Positions 1-6,679 of a stretch of DNA of 64,000 nucleotides are shown in pieces. The position numbers and the translations under genes were made by a program. The stretch comes from Mycobacterium shinjukuense (GTDB lineage: Bacteria > Actinomycetota > Actinomycetes > Mycobacteriales > Mycobacteriaceae). The stretch spans positions 868,001-932,000 of the forward strand of contig NZ_AP022575.1 of assembly GCF_010730055.1 (NCBI RefSeq), in the 5' to 3' direction. Every line of letters starts with the position of its first letter. Position 1 is the first letter of the stretch. The notes under the pieces were generated by a model. The model worked only from the letters and a program-made list of their open reading frames with translations, ran no database searches and was not told the DNA's origin.

Positions 1-792
1 GCGCCGCGGTCGCCGTCGGACTGTTTCGCGACCGCTCTCGAGGCGGTGCGCATCGCCGTGTCCTACCACACCCCGGTGATTGTGCTGTCCGACGGCGCCA
101 TCGCCAACGGCTCGGAGCCGTGGCGAATCCCGGATGTCAGCGCGCTCGATCCCATCCAGCACAAATACGCCAGACCGGACGAACCCTTCCAGCCCTATGC
201 TCGCGACCCGGAGACCTTGGCCCGTCAGTTCGCCGTTCCCGGCACTCCTGGTCTCGAACACCGCATCGGCGGGCTGGAGGCCGCCAACGGCTCCGGCGAC
301 ATCTCCTACGAGCCCGTCAACCATGACCTGATGGTGCGGTTGCGCCAGGCCAAGATCGACGGTATCCGCGTCCCAGATCTCGAGGTCGACGATCCGACAG
401 GAGACGCTGAGCTGTTGCTGATTGGGTGGGGCAGTTCCTACGGTCCGATCGGTGAAGCGTGCCGGCGTGCGCGGCGCCGGGGCATCAAGGTCGCGCACGC
501 TCATCTGCGGTATTTGAACCCGTTCCCGGCGAACCTGGGCGATGTGCTGCGGCGTTACCCGCAAGTGGTGGTGCCGGAGATGAACTTGGGTCAGCTGGCG
601 CTACTGCTGCGCGGCAAGTACCTGGTCGACGTGCAATCGGTCACCAAGGTTCAGGGTCTTTCGTTCCTTGCCGACGAGATAGGCCGTGTCATTCGCGCCG
701 CGCTGGGTGGGCGGCTGGCCGAGATCGAGCAGGACAAGACGATGGTTGCCAGACTGGGAGCGGCTACGGTGGGAGCGGGGGCAAACGCGTGA
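1..792 (+). CDS. korA: 2-oxoglutarate:ferredoxin oxidoreductase alpha subunit, 3' part
   Basis: The frame is open from base 1, so this is the C-terminal 263 residues of a protein that starts outside the window (the M. tuberculosis homologue Rv2455c is about 650 residues). With korB it oxidatively decarboxylates 2-oxoglutarate to succinyl-CoA and reduces ferredoxin. The visible part carries the pyruvate-flavodoxin/ferredoxin oxidoreductase domain, including SYHTPVIVLSDG and the Rossmann-like stretch LLLIGWGSSYGPIGEA. The end MNLGQLALLLRGKYLVDV is typical of the family. korB follows 72 bp downstream on the same strand, with a MIRU-type repeat between them. The identification is firm; only the N-terminus is unseen. 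Confidence 0.93.
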   Translation, partial: APRSPSDCFATALEAVRIAVSYHTPVIVLSDGAIANGSEPWRIPDVSALDPIQHKYARPDEPFQPYARDPETLARQFAVPGTPGLEHRIGGLEAANGSGDISYEPVNHDLMVRLRQAKIDGIRVPDLEVDDPTGDAELLLIGWGSSYGPIGEACRRARRRGIKVAHAHLRYLNPFPANLGDVLRRYPQVVVPEMNLGQLALLLRGKYLVDVQSVTKVQGLSFLADEIGRVIRAALGGRLAEIEQDKTMVARLGAATVGAGANA

Positions 793-795
793 CCG

Positions 796-862
796 CGCCG
801 GCGACGATGCAGTGGGGGTACTACCCGCTTGCCGGGGACGCAGCGATGAGGAGGAGCGGCGC
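796..862 (+). repeat. MIRU-type interspersed repeat between korA and korB
   Basis: This short repeat lies just after the korA stop (790-792) and ends just before the korB ATG (865). It has the GCGACGATGCAG head and the GATGAGGAGGAGCGGCGC tail that I recognise from mycobacterial interspersed repetitive units. The tail contains GGAGGAG about 9 bases before the korB start, so the repeat supplies the korB ribosome binding site. A related copy lies at 34951-35025: both share GCGACGAyGCAGyGGGGG and a CCCGCTTGCsGGGGA core. Confidence 0.7.
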
Positions 863-864
863 GC

Positions 865-1956
865 ATGTCTAGCGTGACCGGCAATCTAGCGGGCATCGAC
901 CTCGGTGTGGCTCCGAGGTCGACCAAACACGATGGGGTGCCGACGACCGACCAGCCGCAGAAGCCCAAGGACTTCACCAGCGATCAGGAGGTGCGCTGGT
1001 GCCCGGGCTGTGGTGACTACGTCATCCTCAACACCATCCGGAACTTCCTGCCCGAACTCGGGTTGCGTCGCGAAAACATCGTGTTCATCAGCGGCATCGG
1101 ATGTTCCAGCCGGTTCCCGTACTACCTGGAGACCTACGGGTTTCATTCGATCCACGGCCGCGCACCGGCGATCGCGACCGGTTTAGCGCTGGCCCGCGAG
1201 GACCTGTCGATCTGGGTGGTCACTGGCGACGGCGATGCGTTGTCGATCGGGGGCAACCACCTGATCCACGCGATGCGCCGCAACGTCAACATCACGGTGC
1301 TGTTGTTCAACAACCGGATCTACGGGCTGACCAAGGGCCAGTACTCGCCGACGTCGGAGGTCGGCAAGATCACTAAGTCGACACCGATGGGTTCGCTGGA
1401 TCACCCCTTCAACCCGGTGTCATTGGCGCTGGGCGCCGAGGCGACCTTCGTTGGCCGGGCACTGGACTCAGACCGCGCCGGCCTGTCGGAAGTGCTGCGC
1501 GCGGCGGCCCAGCATCGCGGCGCAGCCCTGGTCGAGATCCTGCAAGACTGCCCGATCTTCAACGACGGCTCATTCGACGCGCTGCGCAAGGAGGGCGCAG
1601 AAGAGCGGGTGATCAATGTCCGCCACGGCGAGCCCATTAGGTTCGGCGCCAATGGCGAATACTGTGTGGTGAAGTCCGGGTTCGGTCTCGACGTCGCCAA
1701 GACGGCCGACGTGGCCGTCGAGGAGATTGTGGTGCACGACGCGCACGCCGACGACGCGGCCTATGCGTTCGCACTGTCACGGCTGTCCGACCAGAACCTG
1801 GAGCACACCGTGCTAGGGATCTTCCGGCACGTCAACCGGCCCACCTACGATGACGCGGCCCGCTCGCAGGTCGCGACGGCCGCGGGTGCGGCCGCGTCCG
1901 ACGCCGCGGCGCTGCAATCGCTGCTGCGTGGGCGCGATACCTGGACCGTCGACTGA
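865..1956 (+). CDS. korB: 2-oxoglutarate:ferredoxin oxidoreductase beta subunit
   Basis: This 363-residue thiamine-diphosphate-binding subunit pairs with KorA (Rv2454c homologue). A WCPGCGD motif lies near residues 45-51 and GIGCSSR near 77-83; with the later DCPIF these give the cysteines expected for an iron-sulfur cluster. The TPP/metal motif GDGDALSIGGN starts near residue 121 and is followed by NNRIYGLTKGQ. The enzyme gives mycobacteria a CoA-dependent route through 2-oxoglutarate alongside the usual dehydrogenase. The ATG at 865 is supported by GGAGGAG about 9 bases upstream. mobA starts two bases after the stop, so the two are probably co-transcribed. Confidence 0.95.
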   Translation: MSSVTGNLAGIDLGVAPRSTKHDGVPTTDQPQKPKDFTSDQEVRWCPGCGDYVILNTIRNFLPELGLRRENIVFISGIGCSSRFPYYLETYGFHSIHGRAPAIATGLALAREDLSIWVVTGDGDALSIGGNHLIHAMRRNVNITVLLFNNRIYGLTKGQYSPTSEVGKITKSTPMGSLDHPFNPVSLALGAEATFVGRALDSDRAGLSEVLRAAAQHRGAALVEILQDCPIFNDGSFDALRKEGAEERVINVRHGEPIRFGANGEYCVVKSGFGLDVAKTADVAVEEIVVHDAHADDAAYAFALSRLSDQNLEHTVLGIFRHVNRPTYDDAARSQVATAAGAAASDAAALQSLLRGRDTWTVD

Positions 1957-1957
1957 G

Positions 1958-2563
1958 ATGACCGCATCCGTGCCTGACCATGCTTCTCTGGCTGGGGTCG
2001 TGTTGGCAGGAGGCGAATCCCGGCGGATGGGCCGTGACAAGGCGACCCTGCCGGTTCCGGGGGGGACCACGACGTTGGTTGAGCATATGGTCGGCCTTCT
2101 CGCCCAGCGCTGCGCGCATGTGTTCGTGATGGCCGCCCCGGGCCAGCCGTTGCCCACGCTGCCGGTGCCCGTACTCCGCGATGAGCTGCCGGGGCTGGGG
2201 CCGTTGCCGGCGACCGGGCGTGGACTGCGTGCCGCCGCGGACGCCGGTGCCCGGTTCGCGTTCGTCTGTGCCGTCGACATGCCTTATCTCACGGTGCAAT
2301 TGATCGATGAGCTAGTCCGCCTGGCTGCGGAGACCAACGCTGAAGTGGTGCTGCCGTGGGACGGTCGCAGCCACTACCTGGCAGCGGTATACCGGACCGA
2401 CCTGGCCGACCGGGTCGATGCGTTGGTGGCCGCCGGCCAGCGCAAGATGAGCGAGCTGGTCGCGGCTTCGGACGCTCAGCACATCGTGCTGCCCGATTCC
2501 CGGCCGCTGACCAACGTGAATTCCGCCGGGGACCTGCCCGCGCCGTCGCGGTCTGGACGTTAA
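1958..2563 (+). CDS. mobA: Molybdenum cofactor guanylyltransferase
   Basis: This 201-residue protein, the length of Rv2453c, transfers GMP to molybdopterin to make the bis-MGD cofactor. The nucleotidyltransferase signature LAGGESRRMGRDK is near residues 12-24, and CAVDMPYL supplies the metal-binding aspartate. The open frame runs further upstream, but the ATG at 1958 matches the family length and follows the korB stop by one base, so I prefer it. The link to korAB is positional only; nothing suggests that Kor uses molybdenum. Confidence 0.93.
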   Translation: MTASVPDHASLAGVVLAGGESRRMGRDKATLPVPGGTTTLVEHMVGLLAQRCAHVFVMAAPGQPLPTLPVPVLRDELPGLGPLPATGRGLRAAADAGARFAFVCAVDMPYLTVQLIDELVRLAAETNAEVVLPWDGRSHYLAAVYRTDLADRVDALVAAGQRKMSELVAASDAQHIVLPDSRPLTNVNSAGDLPAPSRSGR

Positions 2564-3481
2564 TTCCTGCGCAACCTGTCGGTAAGTCATGTATATTCTG
2601 AGCGCTTCGGCGTCTTCCTTATTTCGATCTTGTTATAAGTATTAATTTCCCTGTGCAGGCCGCCGCATCCTTTGGGTCGAGGCGGGTGCGTATTCCGTTG
2701 AGCCATAGCAAAGCTGGGTAACGCGACATCCGCGCCGGACTCGGCGAAATTCCGCCAACAGCAAACGCCGTTGCGTGAACCTCGGGGCGATGGTGTCGGC
2801 ACCGGTAGGATGATCACCCGGCGAGCCAGGGTGGTCGGCACGAAAATTGTTGGTAGCTATCGGTGTTCGTCGATCGTGTGGTTGCTCTGCCGCCGACTTG
2901 GGCCAGTGCGTGCGGACCGGTGCCGCCGGTAAATGGCGCAGCGGTGCGCAAAACTTCGGGGGCGAGTGGGCCTATGACCAGGATCACGACGCTGTGCGGC
3001 GTTCCGCCCGGGCCGACAAGTGATCGCTTCGGCAAATTAGTGTTCCAGCTCACAATATTGGCGTGATTCGGCTCACGATCGTACCGCTGGCCCCCTTGTT
3101 CGATATCCACCAAAAATACCAGCTTGACCTGCATAAATATTCCTGCGGCCCGCGCCGTGATCGACCCGTTATTGGACTGATATCTGTTTCTGTCGGGATG
3201 ACGAATCCAAATCGTTATCGTACGGTCCTGATAGTCCGAAAACGGGCAATTAGTAATAACTGAATCCACGGACCCGCGTGTGAGCGGAGCCGGGGACGGC
3301 GCCGGAGTTTGGCTGACCGCCCCCGTGGGCGGTGGCTAGTAGCCGCACCGGACATATCACGTCCTCCGCTGTCGTGCCGGAACGAGACGGCACGTCCTAA
3401 AGCAGCAATGTCGACGGACCAGGCACCCAACCCATACCTGTGGGCTGGCTTTGGCGCGCGCGCACCGCGAAAGGAACAAAG
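2564..3481. other. Long AT-rich intergenic region upstream of rpfE
   Basis: These 918 bases hold no gene I can support. Base composition is clearly richer in A/T than the flanks, notably 2580-2660 and 3030-3260, with runs such as TTATAAGTATTAATTT and CATAAATATTCC. M. tuberculosis has the small genes Rv2452c and Rv2451 here, but I cannot recognise either. An open frame on the minus strand (2814-3269) has no family motif and unusual composition. The region could be a silencer or nucleoid-protein binding site, a long rpfE leader, or a decayed insertion. Confidence 0.6.
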
Positions 3482-4033
3482 TTGACGACCGTCCGTAAGA
3501 CGCTTGCCGTCGCCGCGATCACCGGGACTCTCGTGGCTGTGTCATCCGGTATCGCCAATGCAGATGATGTGGACCCGAACGCGGCGCCCAGCGCGGAGGC
3601 TGCGGGCTTCGATCCCAACGTGTCGGCCGCGCCCGAGCTCGTCGGATTCGACCCGGACGGGCCGGCGGCTCCGGATGCCGCGATCGCGCCCGTCGACTTG
3701 CCCCCGGCGCCCGATCCGGGACCAGAGGATGTCCATCCCCAGCCGCCGGCGCCGGACGGCGAGCTGTCGCCCGCCGACGCGTCCCCCGCGCCCGTCAAGG
3801 CATACAGCGTGAACTGGGACGCGATCGCTCAGTGCGAATCCGGTGGGAACTGGTCGATCAACACCGGCAACGGCTACTCCGGCGGCCTCCAATTCACAGC
3901 CAGCACCTGGCGTGCCAACGGTGGCTCGGGATCGGCTGCTAACGCTAGCCGTGAGGAGCAGATCCGGGTGGCGGAGAATGTGCTGCGTTCGCAGGGCATC
4001 GGCGCCTGGCCGGTCTGCGGCCGGCGCGGCTGA
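3482..4033 (+). CDS. rpfE: Resuscitation-promoting factor E
   Basis: A secreted muralytic enzyme of 183 residues (Rv2450c homologue) that cleaves peptidoglycan during resuscitation from dormancy. Residues 1 to about 28 form a signal peptide ending GIANADD. A Pro/Ala/Asp-rich linker with FDPN repeats follows. The lysozyme-like Rpf domain begins at VNWDAIAQCESGGNW (near residue 109), with the catalytic glutamate after the first cysteine, and ends RAWPVCGRRG-like (here GAWPVCGRRG). I chose the TTG at 3482 because AAAGGA lies 6 bases upstream and the signal peptide then starts correctly. An upstream ATG at 3440 would add a poor, Arg-rich extension. Confidence 0.93.
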   Translation: MTTVRKTLAVAAITGTLVAVSSGIANADDVDPNAAPSAEAAGFDPNVSAAPELVGFDPDGPAAPDAAIAPVDLPPAPDPGPEDVHPQPPAPDGELSPADASPAPVKAYSVNWDAIAQCESGGNWSINTGNGYSGGLQFTASTWRANGGSGSAANASREEQIRVAENVLRSQGIGAWPVCGRRG

Positions 4034-4066
4034 CCCACAGCGCGACGGCTGAGCCGTAACGTACCG

Positions 4067-4096
4067 GAGGTGCCGGGCCGTTGGGCCCGGCACCTC
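4067..4096 (+). terminator. Strong hairpin downstream of rpfE
   Basis: A perfect 13-bp inverted repeat: GAGGTGCCGGGCC at 4067-4079 pairs with GGCCCGGCACCTC at 4084-4096 around the four-base loop GTTG. It sits between the rpfE stop and the convergent monooxygenase stop, so it can serve both. There is no U-tract, only GTCGTTCGTTGGT, which is common in mycobacterial terminators. Confidence 0.75.
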
Positions 4097-4109
4097 GTCG
4101 TTCGTTGGT

Positions 4110-5273
4110 CTACCTGGTATCACCGTCGGCGGGTAACACGAACGCCGAACGCGCCGCCACCGTTGCCAGATGTCGGGTGAACAAGGCCTCCGGCACCAGT
4201 CCGGTGGCGCGGATGGCGGCCGCACCGAGAAACGCTGGACGCACGTTGATGACCCGGCCGATCAACGCCGATTCGCGCACCAGTGAGGTGACCCGCGGCC
4301 GGCGGAATGCGGCGAACCGCGCGAACGCGGTCGCCAAGTCGGCGGTCCGATCCAGGAAGGCCCCCAGGATCGCCGCGTCCTCGATGCCTTGACAGCCGCC
4401 CTGGCCCAGATGTGGGCGCATTGGGTGGGCCGCATCGCCAACTAGCACCACCGCTCCGCGTGCCCAGTGCCGGGCGGGGCCGCGGTCGTAGAGGTCGTTG
4501 CGCAATACGTCGGTCGGCGCCGTGGCAGCCAGCAGGTTCGGGATCGGTTCTGGCCATGCGGCCAGTTTGGTGCGCAAATATGCCAGCTCTCCTTCGGCCG
4601 CCAGCCGCCCTTGGGGCGCGCGTTCGGTGGTGTACCAATATGTACGGTCCGGCCCCATCGGGACATGGCCGGTTTCCACTCCGGGTCCCAGCGTCGCTCC
4701 GGCCAGTTCAGGGTCCATGGCACAGGTGGCGATGCCGCGCCACGCGGTATAGCCGGCGTAGCGGCGGGTCGCTGGGCCGTTGAGATAGCGCGCCACCATC
4801 GAGCCGATCCCGTCGGCCCCGATCGCCGCGTCCGCGTGACGGAACGTCTCGTCGGACAACCTGATCTGCATCCCGTCGCCGGTGGCAGCGAGTCCGTGGG
4901 CCGCCAGCCCGTATTCGATGGTGCCGCGGCCCACCGCTGCGGTGAGGATGTCGCGCAGCGTCGAGCGCTGCACCACGACCAGTGGCTCGCCGAGCGCGGC
5001 GACCAACGTCTCGGCCGCGGCGCGGCGCAGCCATGAGCCGTCCCGCCAGCGGAGCGCACCCACTGTCACCCGGCCGCCCGCCGCCCGGACGGCGTCACCC
5101 AAGCCGAGGCTGTCCAGTGCTGCCAGCGCGTTGGGCCAGATACTTATGGCGGCACCGGGCGAGGTGTCGGTGCGCTCTTCGATGATGCTGACGTCGCAAC
5201 CCCGCTGCCGCAGCGCGACGGCGGTCGCGAGGCCGGCGATACCCGCTCCGATGACGACAATTCGCGGTCCCAT
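4110..5273 (-). CDS. FAD-dependent monooxygenase (group A flavoprotein)
   Basis: A 387-residue flavin hydroxylase of the p-hydroxybenzoate hydroxylase/UbiH type. The N-terminal dinucleotide fold VVIGAGIAGLA is near residues 5-15. GADGIGSMV matches the DG motif, and LVGDAAHPMRPHLGQGG near residue 277 is the FAD ribose/pyrophosphate motif. The substrate cannot be told from sequence. I do not recall a gene here in M. tuberculosis, where rpfE is followed by Rv2449c, so this is an accessory insertion or a loss in that lineage. It is divergent from the reductase gene at 5352, and a TAGGTT -10 element sits 6 bases before its ATG, suggesting a leaderless transcript. Confidence 0.88.
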   Translation of the reverse strand: MGPRIVVIGAGIAGLATAVALRQRGCDVSIIEERTDTSPGAAISIWPNALAALDSLGLGDAVRAAGGRVTVGALRWRDGSWLRRAAAETLVAALGEPLVVVQRSTLRDILTAAVGRGTIEYGLAAHGLAATGDGMQIRLSDETFRHADAAIGADGIGSMVARYLNGPATRRYAGYTAWRGIATCAMDPELAGATLGPGVETGHVPMGPDRTYWYTTERAPQGRLAAEGELAYLRTKLAAWPEPIPNLLAATAPTDVLRNDLYDRGPARHWARGAVVLVGDAAHPMRPHLGQGGCQGIEDAAILGAFLDRTADLATAFARFAAFRRPRVTSLVRESALIGRVINVRPAFLGAAAIRATGLVPEALFTRHLATVAARSAFVLPADGDTR

Positions 5274-5279
5274 GCGGCC

Positions 5280-5285
5280 AACCTA
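5280..5285 (-). promoter_or_regulatory. Candidate -10 element, leaderless monooxygenase gene
   Basis: On the minus strand TAGGTT (TANNNT pattern) is followed by GGCCGC and then the ATG. The 6-base gap puts the transcription start at the initiation codon. It lies back to back with the +strand element at 5339. Confidence 0.5.
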
Positions 5286-5338
5286 AGCGCCGCGACGATG
5301 CAGCCGGGACTGCCGCTGTGGAGGAGCGGGGCCGTTGG

Positions 5339-5344
5339 TAGCGT
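5339..5344 (+). promoter_or_regulatory. Candidate -10 element, leaderless Rv2449c-like gene
   Basis: TAGCGT matches TANNNT and lies 7 bases before the ATG at 5352, as in leaderless mycobacterial genes. This supports 5352 as the start rather than the upstream ATG at 5298. Confidence 0.5.
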
Positions 5345-5351
5345 CGGGGCG

Positions 5352-6611
5352 ATGACCGCGACAGCACGCGAATTTGACATCATCTTGTACGGCGCGACGG
5401 GATTTGTGGGGAAGCTGACCGCCGAGTATCTGGCCCGGGCTGGGGGAGATGCGCGGATCGCACTGGCCGGCAGGTCGACCGACCGTCTGTTCGCGGTTCG
5501 CGACACCCTGGGCGAATCCGCCGGGTCCTGGCCGGTTGTGGCCGCCGACGCCGGGTCGCCATCGACTCTGAATGAGATGGCCGCTCGCACCCAGGTCGTC
5601 ATCACCACGGTGGGGCCGTACACCCGCTACGGGCTGCCGCTGGTGTCCGCATGTGCGGCCGCGGGCACCGATTATGCCGACCTGACCGGCGAGGCGAACT
5701 TCGTCCGCGACAGCATCGATCTGTGCCACAAGCAAGCCGCCGACACCGGCGCCCGCATCGTGCACGGCTGTGGCTTCGACTCGGTGCCGTCGGATCTGAG
5801 TGTCTACGCGCTGTACCGGGCGGCGCGGGAGGACGCCGCCGGCGAGCTGACCGACACCAACTTTGTGGTGCGGTCCTTCCGGGGCGGGGTTTCCGGCGGC
5901 ACCCTCGCCTCCATGCTGGAGATTCTGCGCACCGCCTCCAGCGACCCCGACGTGCGCCGTCAGCTCTTCGACCCGTATACCCTGACCCCTGACCGAGCCG
6001 CGGAGCCCGAGCTCGGTTCGCAACCGGATCTGCCGTTGCGGCGCGGTCGCCAGATCGCGCCGGAACTGGCGGGTTTGTGGACGGCGGGCTTCGTGATGGC
6101 GCCCTACAACACCCGGATCGTGCGACGTACCAACGCGTTACTGGACTGGGCGTACGGCCCGCGGTTCCGCTACAGCGAAACCATGAGCCTGGGGTCGTCG
6201 CCCCTGGCGCCACTGGGGGCGGCCGTCGTGACCGGGGCCGTCAATGCGACGTTCGGGTTCGGCAGCCGTTATTTTCGGCTGCTGCCGCGTGGGCTGGTGA
6301 ATCATGTTGTCCCCAAACCCGGCACTGGCCCCAGCGCGGCGGCCCGGGAACGCGGCTACTACCGCGTCGAGACGTACACCACCACGACCGGCGGTGCGCG
6401 CTATGTTGCGCGCATGCAGCAGCGGGGCGACCCCGGCTACCAGGCCACCTCGGTGTTGTTGGGGGAGTGTGGTCTTGCGCTGGCGTTGGACCGCGACACG
6501 CTCTCCGAACTGCGTGGTGTGCTGACCCCCGCGGCCGCGATGGGAGACGCCCTGCTGGCGCGGTTGCCGGCTGCGGGTGTGACCCTGCAAACGGAGCGGT
6601 TAGCGGGCTGA
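5352..6611 (+). CDS. Saccharopine dehydrogenase-like enoyl reductase family protein
   Basis: A 419-residue NAD(P)-binding protein, the length I recall for Rv2449c. It resembles the trans-acting enoyl reductase Rv2953, which works with polyketide synthases in phthiocerol lipid synthesis. The N-terminal Rossmann motif is FDIILYGATGFVGKLTAEYL, and conserved blocks include TTVGPYTRYGLPLV, GTDYADLTGE and CGFDSVPSDLSVY. The C-terminus LRGVLTPAAAMGDALL is shared with that family. Its own substrate is unknown and no polyketide synthase lies nearby. The ATG at 5352 fits both the family start and the -10 element 7 bases upstream. Confidence 0.87.
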   Translation: MTATAREFDIILYGATGFVGKLTAEYLARAGGDARIALAGRSTDRLFAVRDTLGESAGSWPVVAADAGSPSTLNEMAARTQVVITTVGPYTRYGLPLVSACAAAGTDYADLTGEANFVRDSIDLCHKQAADTGARIVHGCGFDSVPSDLSVYALYRAAREDAAGELTDTNFVVRSFRGGVSGGTLASMLEILRTASSDPDVRRQLFDPYTLTPDRAAEPELGSQPDLPLRRGRQIAPELAGLWTAGFVMAPYNTRIVRRTNALLDWAYGPRFRYSETMSLGSSPLAPLGAAVVTGAVNATFGFGSRYFRLLPRGLVNHVVPKPGTGPSAAARERGYYRVETYTTTTGGARYVARMQQRGDPGYQATSVLLGECGLALALDRDTLSELRGVLTPAAAMGDALLARLPAAGVTLQTERLAG

Positions 6612-6667
6612 GCGATGCGATTTCACCTGCGGATTCGGGCGCTGTCAGGCCGCGGGGAGACGCTACC

Positions 6668-6673
6668 TAGAAT
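6668..6673 (+). promoter_or_regulatory. Candidate -10 element, leaderless valS
   Basis: TAGAAT matches TANNNT closely. Six bases separate it from the GTG at 6680, which predicts transcription starting at the first base of the start codon. No clear -35 is visible, and there is no T-box-like leader because the gap after the previous gene is only 68 bases. Confidence 0.55.
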
Positions 6674-6679
6674 TGACCG

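Noticed and set aside
2814..3269. A 151-residue minus-strand ORF in the AT-rich gap
   Set aside because: It has no recognisable motif, no convincing ribosome binding site and unusual composition. I cannot support it as a gene.
6612..6679. T-box or other leader riboswitch for valS
   Set aside because: Only 68 bases separate the genes and the -10 abuts the start codon, leaving no room for a leader.
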